Origin: Candidatus Marinamargulisbacteria bacterium
GTDB lineage: Bacteria; Margulisbacteria; Marinamargulisbacteria; UBA817
DNA length: 41,660 nt
Assembly (NCBI GenBank): GCA_023262965.1
Contig: JALQXX010000009.1
Location: 1-41,660 of the forward strand
Direction of reading: 5' to 3'
The notes below the pieces were generated by a model. It saw nothing but the letters and a program-made list of their open reading frames with translations, ran no database searches and was not told the DNA's origin. The position numbers and the translations under genes are program-made. Of the stretch, positions 34,227 to 41,660 are shown one piece after another. Positions within the stretch are counted from its first letter, which is position 1. Each line of letters opens with the position of its first letter.

Positions 34227-34802
34227 ATGAATCTGACCGTATTTGGGGGTGCATTTGACCCGCTTCACAACGGTCATGTTGCGATAGTGGATCATATATT
34301 GGCCGTTACCGATGTGGACCAGTTGGTGGTGGTGCCAACCGGAACGCCCGTTTACAAAACATCGACGTTTTTTTCGTGGGAAAAGCGATGGCAGATGGTG
34401 AATGCAGTATGGGGGAAAAACGATCGCGTGTACCTATCCGACTACGAATCGCGTCGGCAATCGCCATCCTACACCATTGATTCGGTGACGCATTTTCTCA
34501 AGGTATATGGCGTGGAGACGATGACTCTTGTGGTGGGGTTTGATCAGTTGTATCAGTTTCATCGATGGCGGCGGTATGCCGATATTTTGGCGGTATGTCA
34601 CCTCTTGGTTGTCTTGCGAGAGGGCATTGATCATCAGCGATTGTTGGGGTGCTTTCCGCCCGAATTGGCCCCATTTAAGGGTCGTATCCGGATTCATGAA
34701 TGGTATCCACCGGCCATTTCCTCGACACGGCTTCGGATTATGTTGCATCATCAAAAACCCATTCATGACTATGTTCCGGCGTCAATATTGCCGTATTTGT
34801 GA
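34227..34802 (+). CDS. nadD: Nicotinate-nucleotide adenylyltransferase
   Basis: NadD makes nicotinic acid adenine dinucleotide in NAD synthesis. The nucleotidyltransferase motif is FGGAFDPLHNGH, with the family's later region SYTIDSVTHFLK and a C-terminal ISSTRLR. The length of 191 is normal. It starts one base after the preceding stop, with AAAGG about 10 nt upstream, so it probably shares a transcript with the sugar transferase. A distinct promoter precedes the coaD gene 78 nt downstream. Confidence 0.94.
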   Translation: MNLTVFGGAFDPLHNGHVAIVDHILAVTDVDQLVVVPTGTPVYKTSTFFSWEKRWQMVNAVWGKNDRVYLSDYESRRQSPSYTIDSVTHFLKVYGVETMTLVVGFDQLYQFHRWRRYADILAVCHLLVVLREGIDHQRLLGCFPPELAPFKGRIRIHEWYPPAISSTRLRIMLHHQKPIHDYVPASILPYL

Positions 34803-34839
34803 GGGGGAATGAATATCTTTACGCCTTTGGGGAATAGGA

Positions 34840-34868
34840 TTGTTATTTCCCAGTGGATTGGCTACAAT
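34840..34868 (+). promoter_or_regulatory. Promoter of coaD, short-leader type
   Basis: TTGTTA (34840-34845), 17-nt spacer, TACAAT (34863-34868). coaD starts at 34880, 11 nt after the -10, so the leader would be about 5 nt; the start could also be the next ATG at 34883. Confidence 0.6.
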
Positions 34869-34879
34869 GATGAGAAACG

Positions 34880-35368
34880 ATGATGAACGCATGTGCCTTG
34901 TATGCTGGAAGCTTTGACCCCATTACTTATGGGCACATTCATGTTATTGAACGTGCTCTGGCGGTGTTTGGACGGCTGTGTATTGGTGTGTTGGATAATG
35001 CCACCAAATCGCCGCTTTTTTCCACGGATGATCGTGTGGACTTGATTCGTAAAAGCGTATCGTTTTCAACGGTGACAGTAGAGGGGTATAGGGGATTGTT
35101 GGTGGATTGGGTGCGTAAAAAGCAGGTATTTACCTTGGTTCGAGGGATTCGCTCAATGCGTGATTTTGAATATGAAAGTCGCCTAGCTCGCGTGCTTCGT
35201 CAGTATGATTCACGTATCGATACCGTTCATTTTATGACGGATAGTGCCTATAGTGATATTGGATCTGGGATGGTTAAACAGTTTGCGCAATATAAAGGGG
35301 ATGTATCGGCCTATGTTCCGCCGTATGTCAATCAACGATTGAAGGAGGTGTTTGGTGGAAACGCTTAA
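34880..35368 (+). CDS. coaD: Phosphopantetheine adenylyltransferase
   Basis: PPAT catalyses the fourth step of coenzyme A synthesis. The signature is AGSFDPITYGHIHVIERA; the region LVRGIRSMRDFEYE and the late YSDIGSGMVKQFAQY are also family features. The 162-residue length is normal. Its leader is nearly absent (see the promoter). The 3' end overlaps the next gene, which begins at GTG 35355 behind a strong AAGGAGG. Confidence 0.95.
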   Translation: MMNACALYAGSFDPITYGHIHVIERALAVFGRLCIGVLDNATKSPLFSTDDRVDLIRKSVSFSTVTVEGYRGLLVDWVRKKQVFTLVRGIRSMRDFEYESRLARVLRQYDSRIDTVHFMTDSAYSDIGSGMVKQFAQYKGDVSAYVPPYVNQRLKEVFGGNA

Positions 35369-35774
35369 AGGTATTGTGTATTCAATGGTCGCCTTGACCA
35401 ATCACGCAAAACGGCCCTTTTTATCGCGTCATCGCATGGTCAATGCGGATGAACTGGCAACGTTATTAACCAAGGTGCAATCGGTGATTCAGAGCATGGA
35501 AGATACGGCGCAAGCGATTGTTCCCATTGATACAGAGGTGTCGGATAAAATGCTACATGATACTCGGCACGAAATTGTCACGGTACACAAAGACATGGTT
35601 CGCTTAAAAAAAGAAGCGCATGATTACGCGGATGGCATATTATCACGGTTGCAGTTGGCGATAACCAAGTTGCAGCAAAATGTTATTCGAATGGAAAAAA
35701 ATATTGCAGAAGGGCGAAAATTAATTCATGAAAAACAATTGAGTCAAATGAAAGGAGACACACATGAGACATGA
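35355..35774 (+). CDS. Coiled-coil protein of the gene family that follows coaD
   Basis: A predominantly helical protein of 139 residues, with a conserved-looking opening (RPFLSRHRMVNADELATLL) followed by long charged helices (VHKDMVRLKKEAHDYADGIL and after). It resembles a shortened form of a coiled-coil protein often annotated only as ATPase beside coaD in Firmicutes; that placement is from memory of the family. It has no Walker motif. The GTG at 35355 is 6 nt after AAGGAGG. It overlaps both coaD and rph, so the three are translationally coupled. Confidence 0.6.
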   Translation: METLKGIVYSMVALTNHAKRPFLSRHRMVNADELATLLTKVQSVIQSMEDTAQAIVPIDTEVSDKMLHDTRHEIVTVHKDMVRLKKEAHDYADGILSRLQLAITKLQQNVIRMEKNIAEGRKLIHEKQLSQMKGDTHET

Positions 35775-36483
35775 CGGGCGACAATACAACGATTTGAGAC
35801 CCATTCGCGTTGAAAAAAATTTTTTAGATAATGGGGTATCGTCTGCATTGGTATCGGTAGGAAAAACCCGAGTACTATGTACAGGAACCATTGAAGAAGC
35901 AACCCCACGGTTTTTAAAAGATACGGGAAAAGGGTGGTTAACAGCGGAGTATGCCATGTTGCCGGGCAGCTCCGCGGAACGTATTCGGCGAGATGTGTCC
36001 CGGGGCTATCCATCCGGACGGACCATGGAAATTCAGCGGTTAATTGGCCGCTCCTTACGCGCTGCTGTGGACATGGCCGCATTGGGTGAGCGATCCATTA
36101 TTATTGATTGCGATGTGATTCAGGCGGATGGAGGGACCCGAACAACGGCAATTACTGGTGGGATGATTGTGTTGCAGGATTTGGTTGAGCGGTTATTACG
36201 CGAGGGCCAGATTGCTACTAATCCCATACAGCATTATGTTGCGGCGGTGAGTTTGGGTATTGTTCATGGGGATGTCGTTTTGGATCTGGATTACGTTGAA
36301 GATTCGCAGGCGGATGTGGATATGAATTTGGTGATGACCGATGCGGGCCACTTTATTGAAGTACAGGCCACATCCGAGCATCAATTAATGACACAGGCGC
36401 AATTGACACAGTGTTTGGCATTGGGGCAACAGGGTATTCAGTCGATTATTCAACAGACACGATCCGTGGCGTCGGCAATGTAG
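35764..36483 (+). CDS. rph: Ribonuclease PH
   Basis: RNase PH trims tRNA 3' ends by phosphorolysis. Typical segments are the opening RHDGRQYNDLRPI, GKGWLTAEYAMLPGSS, GRTMEIQRLIGRSLRAAVD with its phosphate-binding arginines, and IIDCDVIQADGGTRTTAITGG with the catalytic acid. The 239-residue length is normal. AAAGGAG ends 6 nt before the ATG, inside the preceding gene. The JAMM gene follows after 17 nt and probably shares the transcript. Confidence 0.95.
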   Translation: MRHDGRQYNDLRPIRVEKNFLDNGVSSALVSVGKTRVLCTGTIEEATPRFLKDTGKGWLTAEYAMLPGSSAERIRRDVSRGYPSGRTMEIQRLIGRSLRAAVDMAALGERSIIIDCDVIQADGGTRTTAITGGMIVLQDLVERLLREGQIATNPIQHYVAAVSLGIVHGDVVLDLDYVEDSQADVDMNLVMTDAGHFIEVQATSEHQLMTQAQLTQCLALGQQGIQSIIQQTRSVASAM

Positions 36484-36500
36484 TTTGTGGGGGGGATCTT

Positions 36501-37103
36501 ATGAATTTTCCTGAATTCTCAATTACGCAGCGTCATTACAATTTGATTATTAATCAGGTTCAAAAAAATTATCCTTACGAATCGGGTGGCTTTGTCGGGG
36601 GGAAGGACTACACTATTACGGCGGTTCACCCGGTATTCAATCAGGATTATTCCAACAAAACCGACATATTTGCCATGTCATCCGTGGATATTGAGCGGGC
36701 TCATTTGTTTTTTGCTAAACATGGACTAACCTATTATGGCAGCTATCATTCCCATCCAAAAGGTGCGGCGATACCTTCCCAGCAAGATCTGACCCATATT
36801 CAAAAATACTTATTTATTATTAGTTTAAGAGATTTTCATAACCCGGATTTTGCGGCATATCAGGTAATTGGCCATCAACGGGCCCGCCGTGTTCCCTTGA
36901 ATGTTGTGTCCGACACGGCATTTTCGGTTAAGAATATTCGAGAATCGCAGGCAAACAATCCGGCATTGAATGTCCGACACGCCGATTTTAACGACCCGGA
37001 TTTATTAAATCAGCACATTGATAATGTATTTAATCGTAATCCAACGTATCAAAAAGATGCGCGTCGCAATGATGATTCGGGCGAATTTAGCACATTAGCC
37101 TAA
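36501..37103 (+). CDS. JAMM/MPN metalloprotease
   Basis: The 200-residue protein has the complete JAMM zinc motif: E27 in YPYESGG, then H83-S-H85-P, S93 and D96, with the H-x-H-x7-S-x2-D spacing exact. JAMM enzymes cleave isopeptide bonds of ubiquitin and ubiquitin-like proteins in eukaryotes; bacterial relatives also cut sulfur-carrier proteins such as CysO. No sulfur-carrier gene is nearby. In a genome with U-box and NEL ligases, a deubiquitinase role is plausible but unproven. The tail (about 130-200) is polar. The ATG at 36501 follows a GGGGGGG tract that can act as a Shine-Dalgarno site. Confidence 0.78.
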   Translation: MNFPEFSITQRHYNLIINQVQKNYPYESGGFVGGKDYTITAVHPVFNQDYSNKTDIFAMSSVDIERAHLFFAKHGLTYYGSYHSHPKGAAIPSQQDLTHIQKYLFIISLRDFHNPDFAAYQVIGHQRARRVPLNVVSDTAFSVKNIRESQANNPALNVRHADFNDPDLLNQHIDNVFNRNPTYQKDARRNDDSGEFSTLA

Positions 37104-37262
37104 TATAGTGGGGGGCTGATTAAGGAGGTGACTCGGGGCATTTCAATCAAAAAAATGCACTTCGTGCACACTAATATGTACAATATACATTTTTTTTTAA
37201 AAAAAATACTTGTTAATTTGGCATGATTATTTTAATATTGATATTGTAATCTCATCACACCT
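37104..37262 (+). other. Intergenic region with orphan Shine-Dalgarno and possible tiny ORF
   Basis: AAGGAGGTGA (37122-37131) is a full match to the 16S anti-Shine-Dalgarno, but no ordinary start lies at the right distance. An ATG at 37155 opens a 23-codon frame to a stop at 37224-37226 with three His codons among its first 12. Within it are TGCAC/GTGCA (37156-37168) and ATGTA/TACAT (37176-37190) small inverted repeats. TTGGCA (37218-37223) and TATTGT (37242-37247), 18 nt apart, could be a weak promoter. Confidence 0.35.
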
Positions 37263-37290
37263 GGCGGCCTAAGGGCCGCCTCCTTTTTTT
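37263..37290 (+). terminator. Rho-independent terminator
   Basis: GGCGGCC (37263-37269) and GGCCGCC (37274-37280) form a perfect 7-bp GC stem with a TAAG loop, followed by TCCTTTTTTT. It is the best terminator in the window and ends the coaD-rph-JAMM transcript or a short RNA. Confidence 0.93.
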
Positions 37291-37309
37291 AGGGGGTATT
37301 CAAATTACT

Positions 37310-37338
37310 TTGTCAGTCATAGGCTTTTTCGATACAAT
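37310..37338 (+). promoter_or_regulatory. Leaderless promoter of hisH
   Basis: TTGTCA (37310-37315), 17-nt spacer, TACAAT (37333-37338), then 6 nt to the GTG at 37345. It is the closest to consensus of the leaderless set. Confidence 0.72.
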
Positions 37339-37344
37339 ACAAGT

Positions 37345-37953
37345 GTGAAATGCGCAATTATTGATTATGGTACCGGTACTATTCAAAGCGTCCATAACGC
37401 TATATCAACCTTGGGGCATTCGGTGTATCGATCCCGATCCGATGATTTTGACCAGGCGGATGTGGTTATTTTTCCGGGGCAAGGGGCGTTTGGTCCCGCG
37501 ATGGCGGCTTTAAATGCCATGGGTATTCGGGATTCTTTAAAAGCGTATATACAATCGGGGCGGCCATTCATCGGCATTTGTTTGGGATTTCAATTGTTGT
37601 TTGACGGATCCGATGAATCGCCGGGAACACAGGGGCTTTGTGTTAAACAGGGGCATTTTAAGCTATTTTCTGGGGCGGGTTTGAGTGTGCCGCATATGGG
37701 CTGGAATGCCTTAGCGGCACCCGAGACGCCCTCGGTGTTGAGCGCGTTTGAGGGGCATTATTTTTATTTTGTTCATTCCTTTTATTTGCCGGTGCCGGAT
37801 ACGCCAATTCCGGGTATGGTTATGTCCAATTATGGGGGGCATTTTATTTCAGCTATCGCGACTAGTACACAACTTATGGTACAATTTCATCCGGAAAAAA
37901 GCGGGGAGTCGGGTTTGCAGCTCTTGGAACTCTTTTTGAAAGGCGTCGCATGA
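37345..37953 (+). CDS. hisH: Imidazole glycerol phosphate synthase subunit HisH
   Basis: HisH is the glutaminase that supplies ammonia to HisF in histidine synthesis. The opening AIIDYGTGTIQSVHNAI, the nucleophile cysteine in FIGICLGFQLLF, and the His/Glu of the triad in VQFHPEKSG are all present. The 202-residue length is normal. No hisF is in the window, and hisG-hisZ lie 25 kb away on the other strand, so the pathway is dispersed. It overlaps uvrA by 4 nt (ATGA). Confidence 0.94.
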   Translation: MKCAIIDYGTGTIQSVHNAISTLGHSVYRSRSDDFDQADVVIFPGQGAFGPAMAALNAMGIRDSLKAYIQSGRPFIGICLGFQLLFDGSDESPGTQGLCVKQGHFKLFSGAGLSVPHMGWNALAAPETPSVLSAFEGHYFYFVHSFYLPVPDTPIPGMVMSNYGGHFISAIATSTQLMVQFHPEKSGESGLQLLELFLKGVA

Positions 37954-40769
37954 ATCATATTACAGTAACGGGGGCACGTTCCCATAATCTAAAAAATGTA
38001 TCGTTGGCGATACCCAAAAATGCCTTGGTTGTGTTTACGGGATTATCGGGTTCCGGGAAGTCCTCATTGGCATTTGATACGATTTATGCGGAAGGGCAGC
38101 GACGGTATGTGGAATCATTGTCGGCATATGCGCGGCAGTTTTTGGAGCAATTGGACAAGCCGGATGTGGATCGGATTGAGGGATTGTCCCCGGCCATATC
38201 CATTGATCAAAAAAATGCATCTACCAATCCACGATCAACGGTGGGAACCGTGACGGAGATTCAAGATTATGTGCGGTTACTGTACACCAATATTGGGGTC
38301 TTGCATTGTCCGATCAGCGGGAATCCTGTTGCCAAACAATCGGTTCAGGATATGGCTAATGAACTGTATCAATGGCATCCGGGTAAGGGATTGGTGATTA
38401 TGGCGCCCTTGATAACCCAGCAAAAAGGGGAGTTTCATGTGTTGTTTTCACAATTAATGCGACAAGGGTTTGCACGGGTACGTGTCAACGGTACGATCAA
38501 GCGTTTGGAAGACTGTGGGCGTCTCCCAAAAAACAATCAGCATACCATTGAGTTGGTCATTGATCGTATTGATAATATCCCCGAAAACCAGGGGCGATTG
38601 TTTGAGGCTGTTGAATTAGCCATTCAGCAATCAAAAGGGTTATTGATGGTATGGTGCCCCGATACGGATGAATTCCGAACCTTTTCCGAGCATTTTGTAT
38701 CCCCCGATTATCAGTTTACTATTTCGGAGCTGACACCGCGACTGTTTTCATTTAATTCCCCGATTGGGGCCTGCAGTCACTGCAAAGGGTTGGGTTATGT
38801 GATGGCATTTGATCCCGATACCATGTTTAGGGACGGGGAAACGGTTGCGGATGCGCTGAGTAGCTGCATTAATGTGAATGCATCGAGTTATATGGTTCGT
38901 TTTCAAGCCGATGCTCATGCATTGGATATCCCGATTCATTTAAATGCAGAAATGGCTGAATTAACCGATAAAGAACGGTCGTTTGTATTATACGGTCGAT
39001 ATGGCGATGAAATTGAGATTCAGCCATCCAAACGCGGGTTTCCATTCAAGCCGCGCGGATGGGAAGGGATTATTAATTTATTGCGTCGGCGGCATGTTCA
39101 AACCGATTCCGAATTGGCCCGTTCCCATTACGAGAGCACAATGGTGTCTCGGGACTGCGATGCTTGTCATGGGCATCGTTTGAACCAAGAAGCCTTGGCT
39201 GTTAAAATTCGGGGCGTTAGTATTGGTGAATTGGGGGATATGGCGGTTTCGGATGCCAAAAACTGGATCCATAATTTGGATTTAAGTCCCCAAGAGCAGC
39301 AGATTTCTAGCCAATTGATTAAGGAAATAGGGGGGCGGTTAGCGTTTTTGGATAATGTGGGTTTGCATTATTTAACACTCAATCGACGTGCCAATACCCT
39401 GTCGGGAGGGGAACATCAGCGCATTCGGTTGGCCACGCAGATTGGGTCGGGGTTAACGGGCGTTCTGTATGTATTGGATGAACCCAGTATTGGCTTGCAT
39501 CAGCGGGACAATGACCAATTAATTGCCACGATCAAGCATTTGCGGGATTTGGGAAATACCGTGATTATTGTGGAACACGATGAAGATACCATTCGTGCAT
39601 CCGATCATGTGGTGGATATTGGTCCCTTAGCGGGCCAATCGGGTGGGCACATTGTTCATAACGGGGATTTGGCATCCCTTTTGACAAACAAGGCATCGAT
39701 TACTGGCCAGTATTTATCGGGAGAACGACGCATTCAGGTGCCGACGAAACGGCGAAATGGCCATCCCGATCACACAATTGTGTTGCATGGGGCATCGGCC
39801 AATAACCTAAAAAAGGTTACCTTCCGGCTGCCTTTGGGGACCTTAACCTGTGTTACCGGCGTGTCCGGTTCCGGAAAAAGCACGCTGGTTTACCACACAT
39901 TGCGCGAAGCCATTCTTCGAGAGTTGCACCATCGTCCGGGACAACCGCAGGGCTACAATTCCCTTGAAGGGGCTTCATTGATTGATAATGTTATTACAAT
40001 TGATCAATCGGCTATTGGTCGAACCCCGCGATCCAATCCCGCCACCTATGTTGGCTTTTTTTCGGCGATCCGGGATGTGTTTGCGGAGTTGCCGGAATCC
40101 AAAATGAATGGCTTTAAGCCCGGTCGCTTTAGCTTTAACGTGCGTGGTGGGCGCTGTGAAACCTGCCAGGGAGCCGGTGTGACTAAAGTTGAAATGCATT
40201 TTTTGACTGATATTTTTGTAACTTGCACAACCTGCAAAGGTCAGCGATTTAATGATCAGATTTTGGGTATTCGATTTAAGGGCCACAATATTAATGATGT
40301 GTTGAATATGACCATTAATCAGGCCTTGGATGTATTTGACAAGATTCCTTATATTCACAATCGGTTGACGGTATTGAAGCGGGTGGGGTTGGGGTATATT
40401 ACTTTAGGGCAGTCTGCAACAACAGTGAGTGGGGGCGAAGCTCAACGCATTAAGTTGGCCAAAGAATTGAGTAAACGCAGTACCGGAAAGACCCTATATT
40501 TGTTGGATGAGCCAACGACCGGCTTGCATTTTGATGATATTAATCGCTTGATGGAGGTGATTCAAGAATTGGTGGATGTTGGAAATACGGTCTTGGTTAT
40601 TGAACATAACTTGGACGTTATTAAGTGTGCCGATTATATTGTGGATATGGGGCCTGGGGGTGGGGCTTATGGGGGGCAGATTGTCTGTGAAGGCGCGCCT
40701 GAAGTGATTGCGAATCACCCAGACTCCGAAACCGGACGTTATTTAAAAAAAATACTGGCAATGGCCTAG
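37950..40769 (+). CDS. uvrA: Excinuclease ABC subunit A
   Basis: UvrA recognises bulky DNA lesions and loads UvrB. It has two ABC ATPase modules: Walker A GLSGSGKSSLAFDT with signature TLSGGEHQRIRLA, and GVSGSGKSTLVYHT with signature TVSGGEAQRIKLAKEL. The zinc modules are CSHCKGLG with CDACHGHRLN, and CETCQGAG with CTTCKGQRFN. At 939 residues it is normal length. It is coupled to hisH by a stop/start overlap. Confidence 0.97.
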   Translation: MNHITVTGARSHNLKNVSLAIPKNALVVFTGLSGSGKSSLAFDTIYAEGQRRYVESLSAYARQFLEQLDKPDVDRIEGLSPAISIDQKNASTNPRSTVGTVTEIQDYVRLLYTNIGVLHCPISGNPVAKQSVQDMANELYQWHPGKGLVIMAPLITQQKGEFHVLFSQLMRQGFARVRVNGTIKRLEDCGRLPKNNQHTIELVIDRIDNIPENQGRLFEAVELAIQQSKGLLMVWCPDTDEFRTFSEHFVSPDYQFTISELTPRLFSFNSPIGACSHCKGLGYVMAFDPDTMFRDGETVADALSSCINVNASSYMVRFQADAHALDIPIHLNAEMAELTDKERSFVLYGRYGDEIEIQPSKRGFPFKPRGWEGIINLLRRRHVQTDSELARSHYESTMVSRDCDACHGHRLNQEALAVKIRGVSIGELGDMAVSDAKNWIHNLDLSPQEQQISSQLIKEIGGRLAFLDNVGLHYLTLNRRANTLSGGEHQRIRLATQIGSGLTGVLYVLDEPSIGLHQRDNDQLIATIKHLRDLGNTVIIVEHDEDTIRASDHVVDIGPLAGQSGGHIVHNGDLASLLTNKASITGQYLSGERRIQVPTKRRNGHPDHTIVLHGASANNLKKVTFRLPLGTLTCVTGVSGSGKSTLVYHTLREAILRELHHRPGQPQGYNSLEGASLIDNVITIDQSAIGRTPRSNPATYVGFFSAIRDVFAELPESKMNGFKPGRFSFNVRGGRCETCQGAGVTKVEMHFLTDIFVTCTTCKGQRFNDQILGIRFKGHNINDVLNMTINQALDVFDKIPYIHNRLTVLKRVGLGYITLGQSATTVSGGEAQRIKLAKELSKRSTGKTLYLLDEPTTGLHFDDINRLMEVIQELVDVGNTVLVIEHNLDVIKCADYIVDMGPGGGAYGGQIVCEGAPEVIANHPDSETGRYLKKILAMA

Positions 40770-40811
40770 TCGTCCATGTTTACGGGATGTAGGAGGGGGG
40801 AATAACCCAAT

Positions 40812-41660
40812 ATGGCCGGGTGGTTTTGGTGGCGTAAACAACAGCCGATTTGGGTACAGTGGATAAGTCGATACATGTGTGGCATGGTTAGTGTTATTTG
40901 TGTGACCGGATTGGCCTGGGGCCAGTCAATGGATTTGGGGGATGTGTCCACCATTCATGCGCAAGAAGATAGGGCGTTGGTATTAACCAATACATTTTTC
41001 AATGAATTACCTCAATTTGTAACAAAAATAAAAGTTGTGTCACTGCCAGATCGCGGTGTATTGACCAATGGGACCACCGTTATTGAAAAAAACAGTATTT
41101 TTTATATAAGTAACGTCGGTAGTATTCGCTATACATCGGCTCGAAATCACTATGGAACAACCACCATGGTGTGGCAAGCGTATTCCAATAGTGAGTTTTT
41201 GGGGGAATACGTCACGTCGATTCACATTGAACCTGTGGTGGATCCGATCCTTTTTTATGATGTGTACATAACCGATGCGTATGAAGATAGTCTGTTTACG
41301 TACACACCGTATATAATTGACGTGGATAATCCGGAGTACCGGGTTATTGTGGATGCATCGGTATCGCCTGTGCAGGTCACCATTACAGATCCGGATGGGC
41401 ATATTCAGGTGCCGGCGTTTGATCCGGCCACTACCCCCATTCCATTGCAGACCAATAAGCGGTATTTGTGGCAGTATGTGGGGGCAAACTGGATTCGGGT
41501 GCATACGGCAGATGGCGAGGTTCATGAACTGACCCCTTTTGAGCCGACCCATGCTATGACGCTGTCGAATAATGCCGTGGCGGATACAATAAGGGTGACA
41601 ACCATCAATGTCATCACCTACACGGTTGCCATAACCAATGATCCCATATATCGGTTTGAG
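40812..41660 (+). CDS. Secreted repeat protein, possible cadherin-like adhesin (partial)
   Basis: The reading frame runs open to the window edge (283 codons visible, 3' end missing). After a basic start (MAGWFWWRKQQP) there is a hydrophobic signal segment ending near VTGLAWGQS. The mature part begins with an Ig or cadherin-like domain: HAQEDRALVLTNTFFNELP, PDRGVLTNGTTVIEKNS, SIRYTSARNHYGTTTMVWQA, then SIHIEPVVDP. That layout is typical of large surface adhesins. AGGAGGGGGG about 12 nt upstream is a strong ribosome-binding site. The full protein is likely much longer. Confidence 0.7.
   Translation, partial: MAGWFWWRKQQPIWVQWISRYMCGMVSVICVTGLAWGQSMDLGDVSTIHAQEDRALVLTNTFFNELPQFVTKIKVVSLPDRGVLTNGTTVIEKNSIFYISNVGSIRYTSARNHYGTTTMVWQAYSNSEFLGEYVTSIHIEPVVDPILFYDVYITDAYEDSLFTYTPYIIDVDNPEYRVIVDASVSPVQVTITDPDGHIQVPAFDPATTPIPLQTNKRYLWQYVGANWIRVHTADGEVHELTPFEPTHAMTLSNNAVADTIRVTTINVITYTVAITNDPIYRFE

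Overview
The window is a compact, gene-dense bacterial chromosome segment of moderate GC. It carries housekeeping genes (gyrB, gyrA, secA, prfA, prmC, prfB, alr, gpmI, lipA, plsY, gpsA, nadD, coaD, rph, hisG, hisZ, hisH, uvrA), many in overlapping operons. The standard genetic code fits throughout, and I see no rRNA, tRNA, insertion sequence or CRISPR array. A lipobox protein, a secreted repeat protein and an undecaprenyl-phosphate sugar transferase point to a bacterium with a complex envelope. Short HisG plus HisZ, a YqeG phosphatase, a DUF5693 membrane protein and a coiled-coil gene after coaD point to the Terrabacteria side of the tree. An uncultured lineage such as Margulisbacteria would fit, but this is inference and no marker here was searched.

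Layout. 1-138: AT-rich intergenic with a 23-bp tandem repeat. 139-5967: a zinc-ribbon/TPR gene, an RsbW-like kinase (minus), then rpmE-prfA-prmC-dinG-like. 6129-10606: gyrB-gyrA. 10626-14250 (minus): a CofG-like protein without its iron-sulfur cysteines, a FliK/SctP-like protein, hisZ, hisG and yqeG. 14356-17060: DUF5693 and rnc. 17079-17909 (minus): a divergent U-box-like protein. 18115-23940: 5-FTHF cyclo-ligase, a small unknown gene (minus), secA-prfB-alr. 24093-25349: a U-box protein. 25434-27796: gpmI and a lipoprotein. 27786-29993 (minus): an LRR protein with an IpaH-type NEL E3 ligase signature. 30273-34802: lipA-plsY-gpsA-sugar transferase-nadD. 34880-37103: coaD, coiled-coil, rph and a JAMM metalloprotease. 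37345-41660: hisH-uvrA and a truncated secreted repeat protein.

Two themes stand out. First, four genes related to ubiquitin chemistry (U-box, U-box-like, NEL-type LRR, JAMM) are scattered singly between housekeeping operons. Together with a possible secretion-length regulator, they suggest a bacterium that manipulates a eukaryotic host. Second, many first genes of operons have a sigma-70-like promoter whose -10 box ends 6-8 nt before the start codon (11 nt in one case), so their mRNAs should be leaderless or nearly so. Genes inside operons use Shine-Dalgarno sites or stop/start overlaps. A short repeat built around GTAGCTCAGTTTA or GCTATCTCAGTTT lies just upstream of three of these promoters, in spacers that in two cases separate an effector-like gene from a housekeeping gene.

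Two conserved folds appear to have lost their catalytic centres: the CofG-like protein (all three cluster cysteines replaced) and the DinG-like protein (exonuclease intact, helicase motifs gone).
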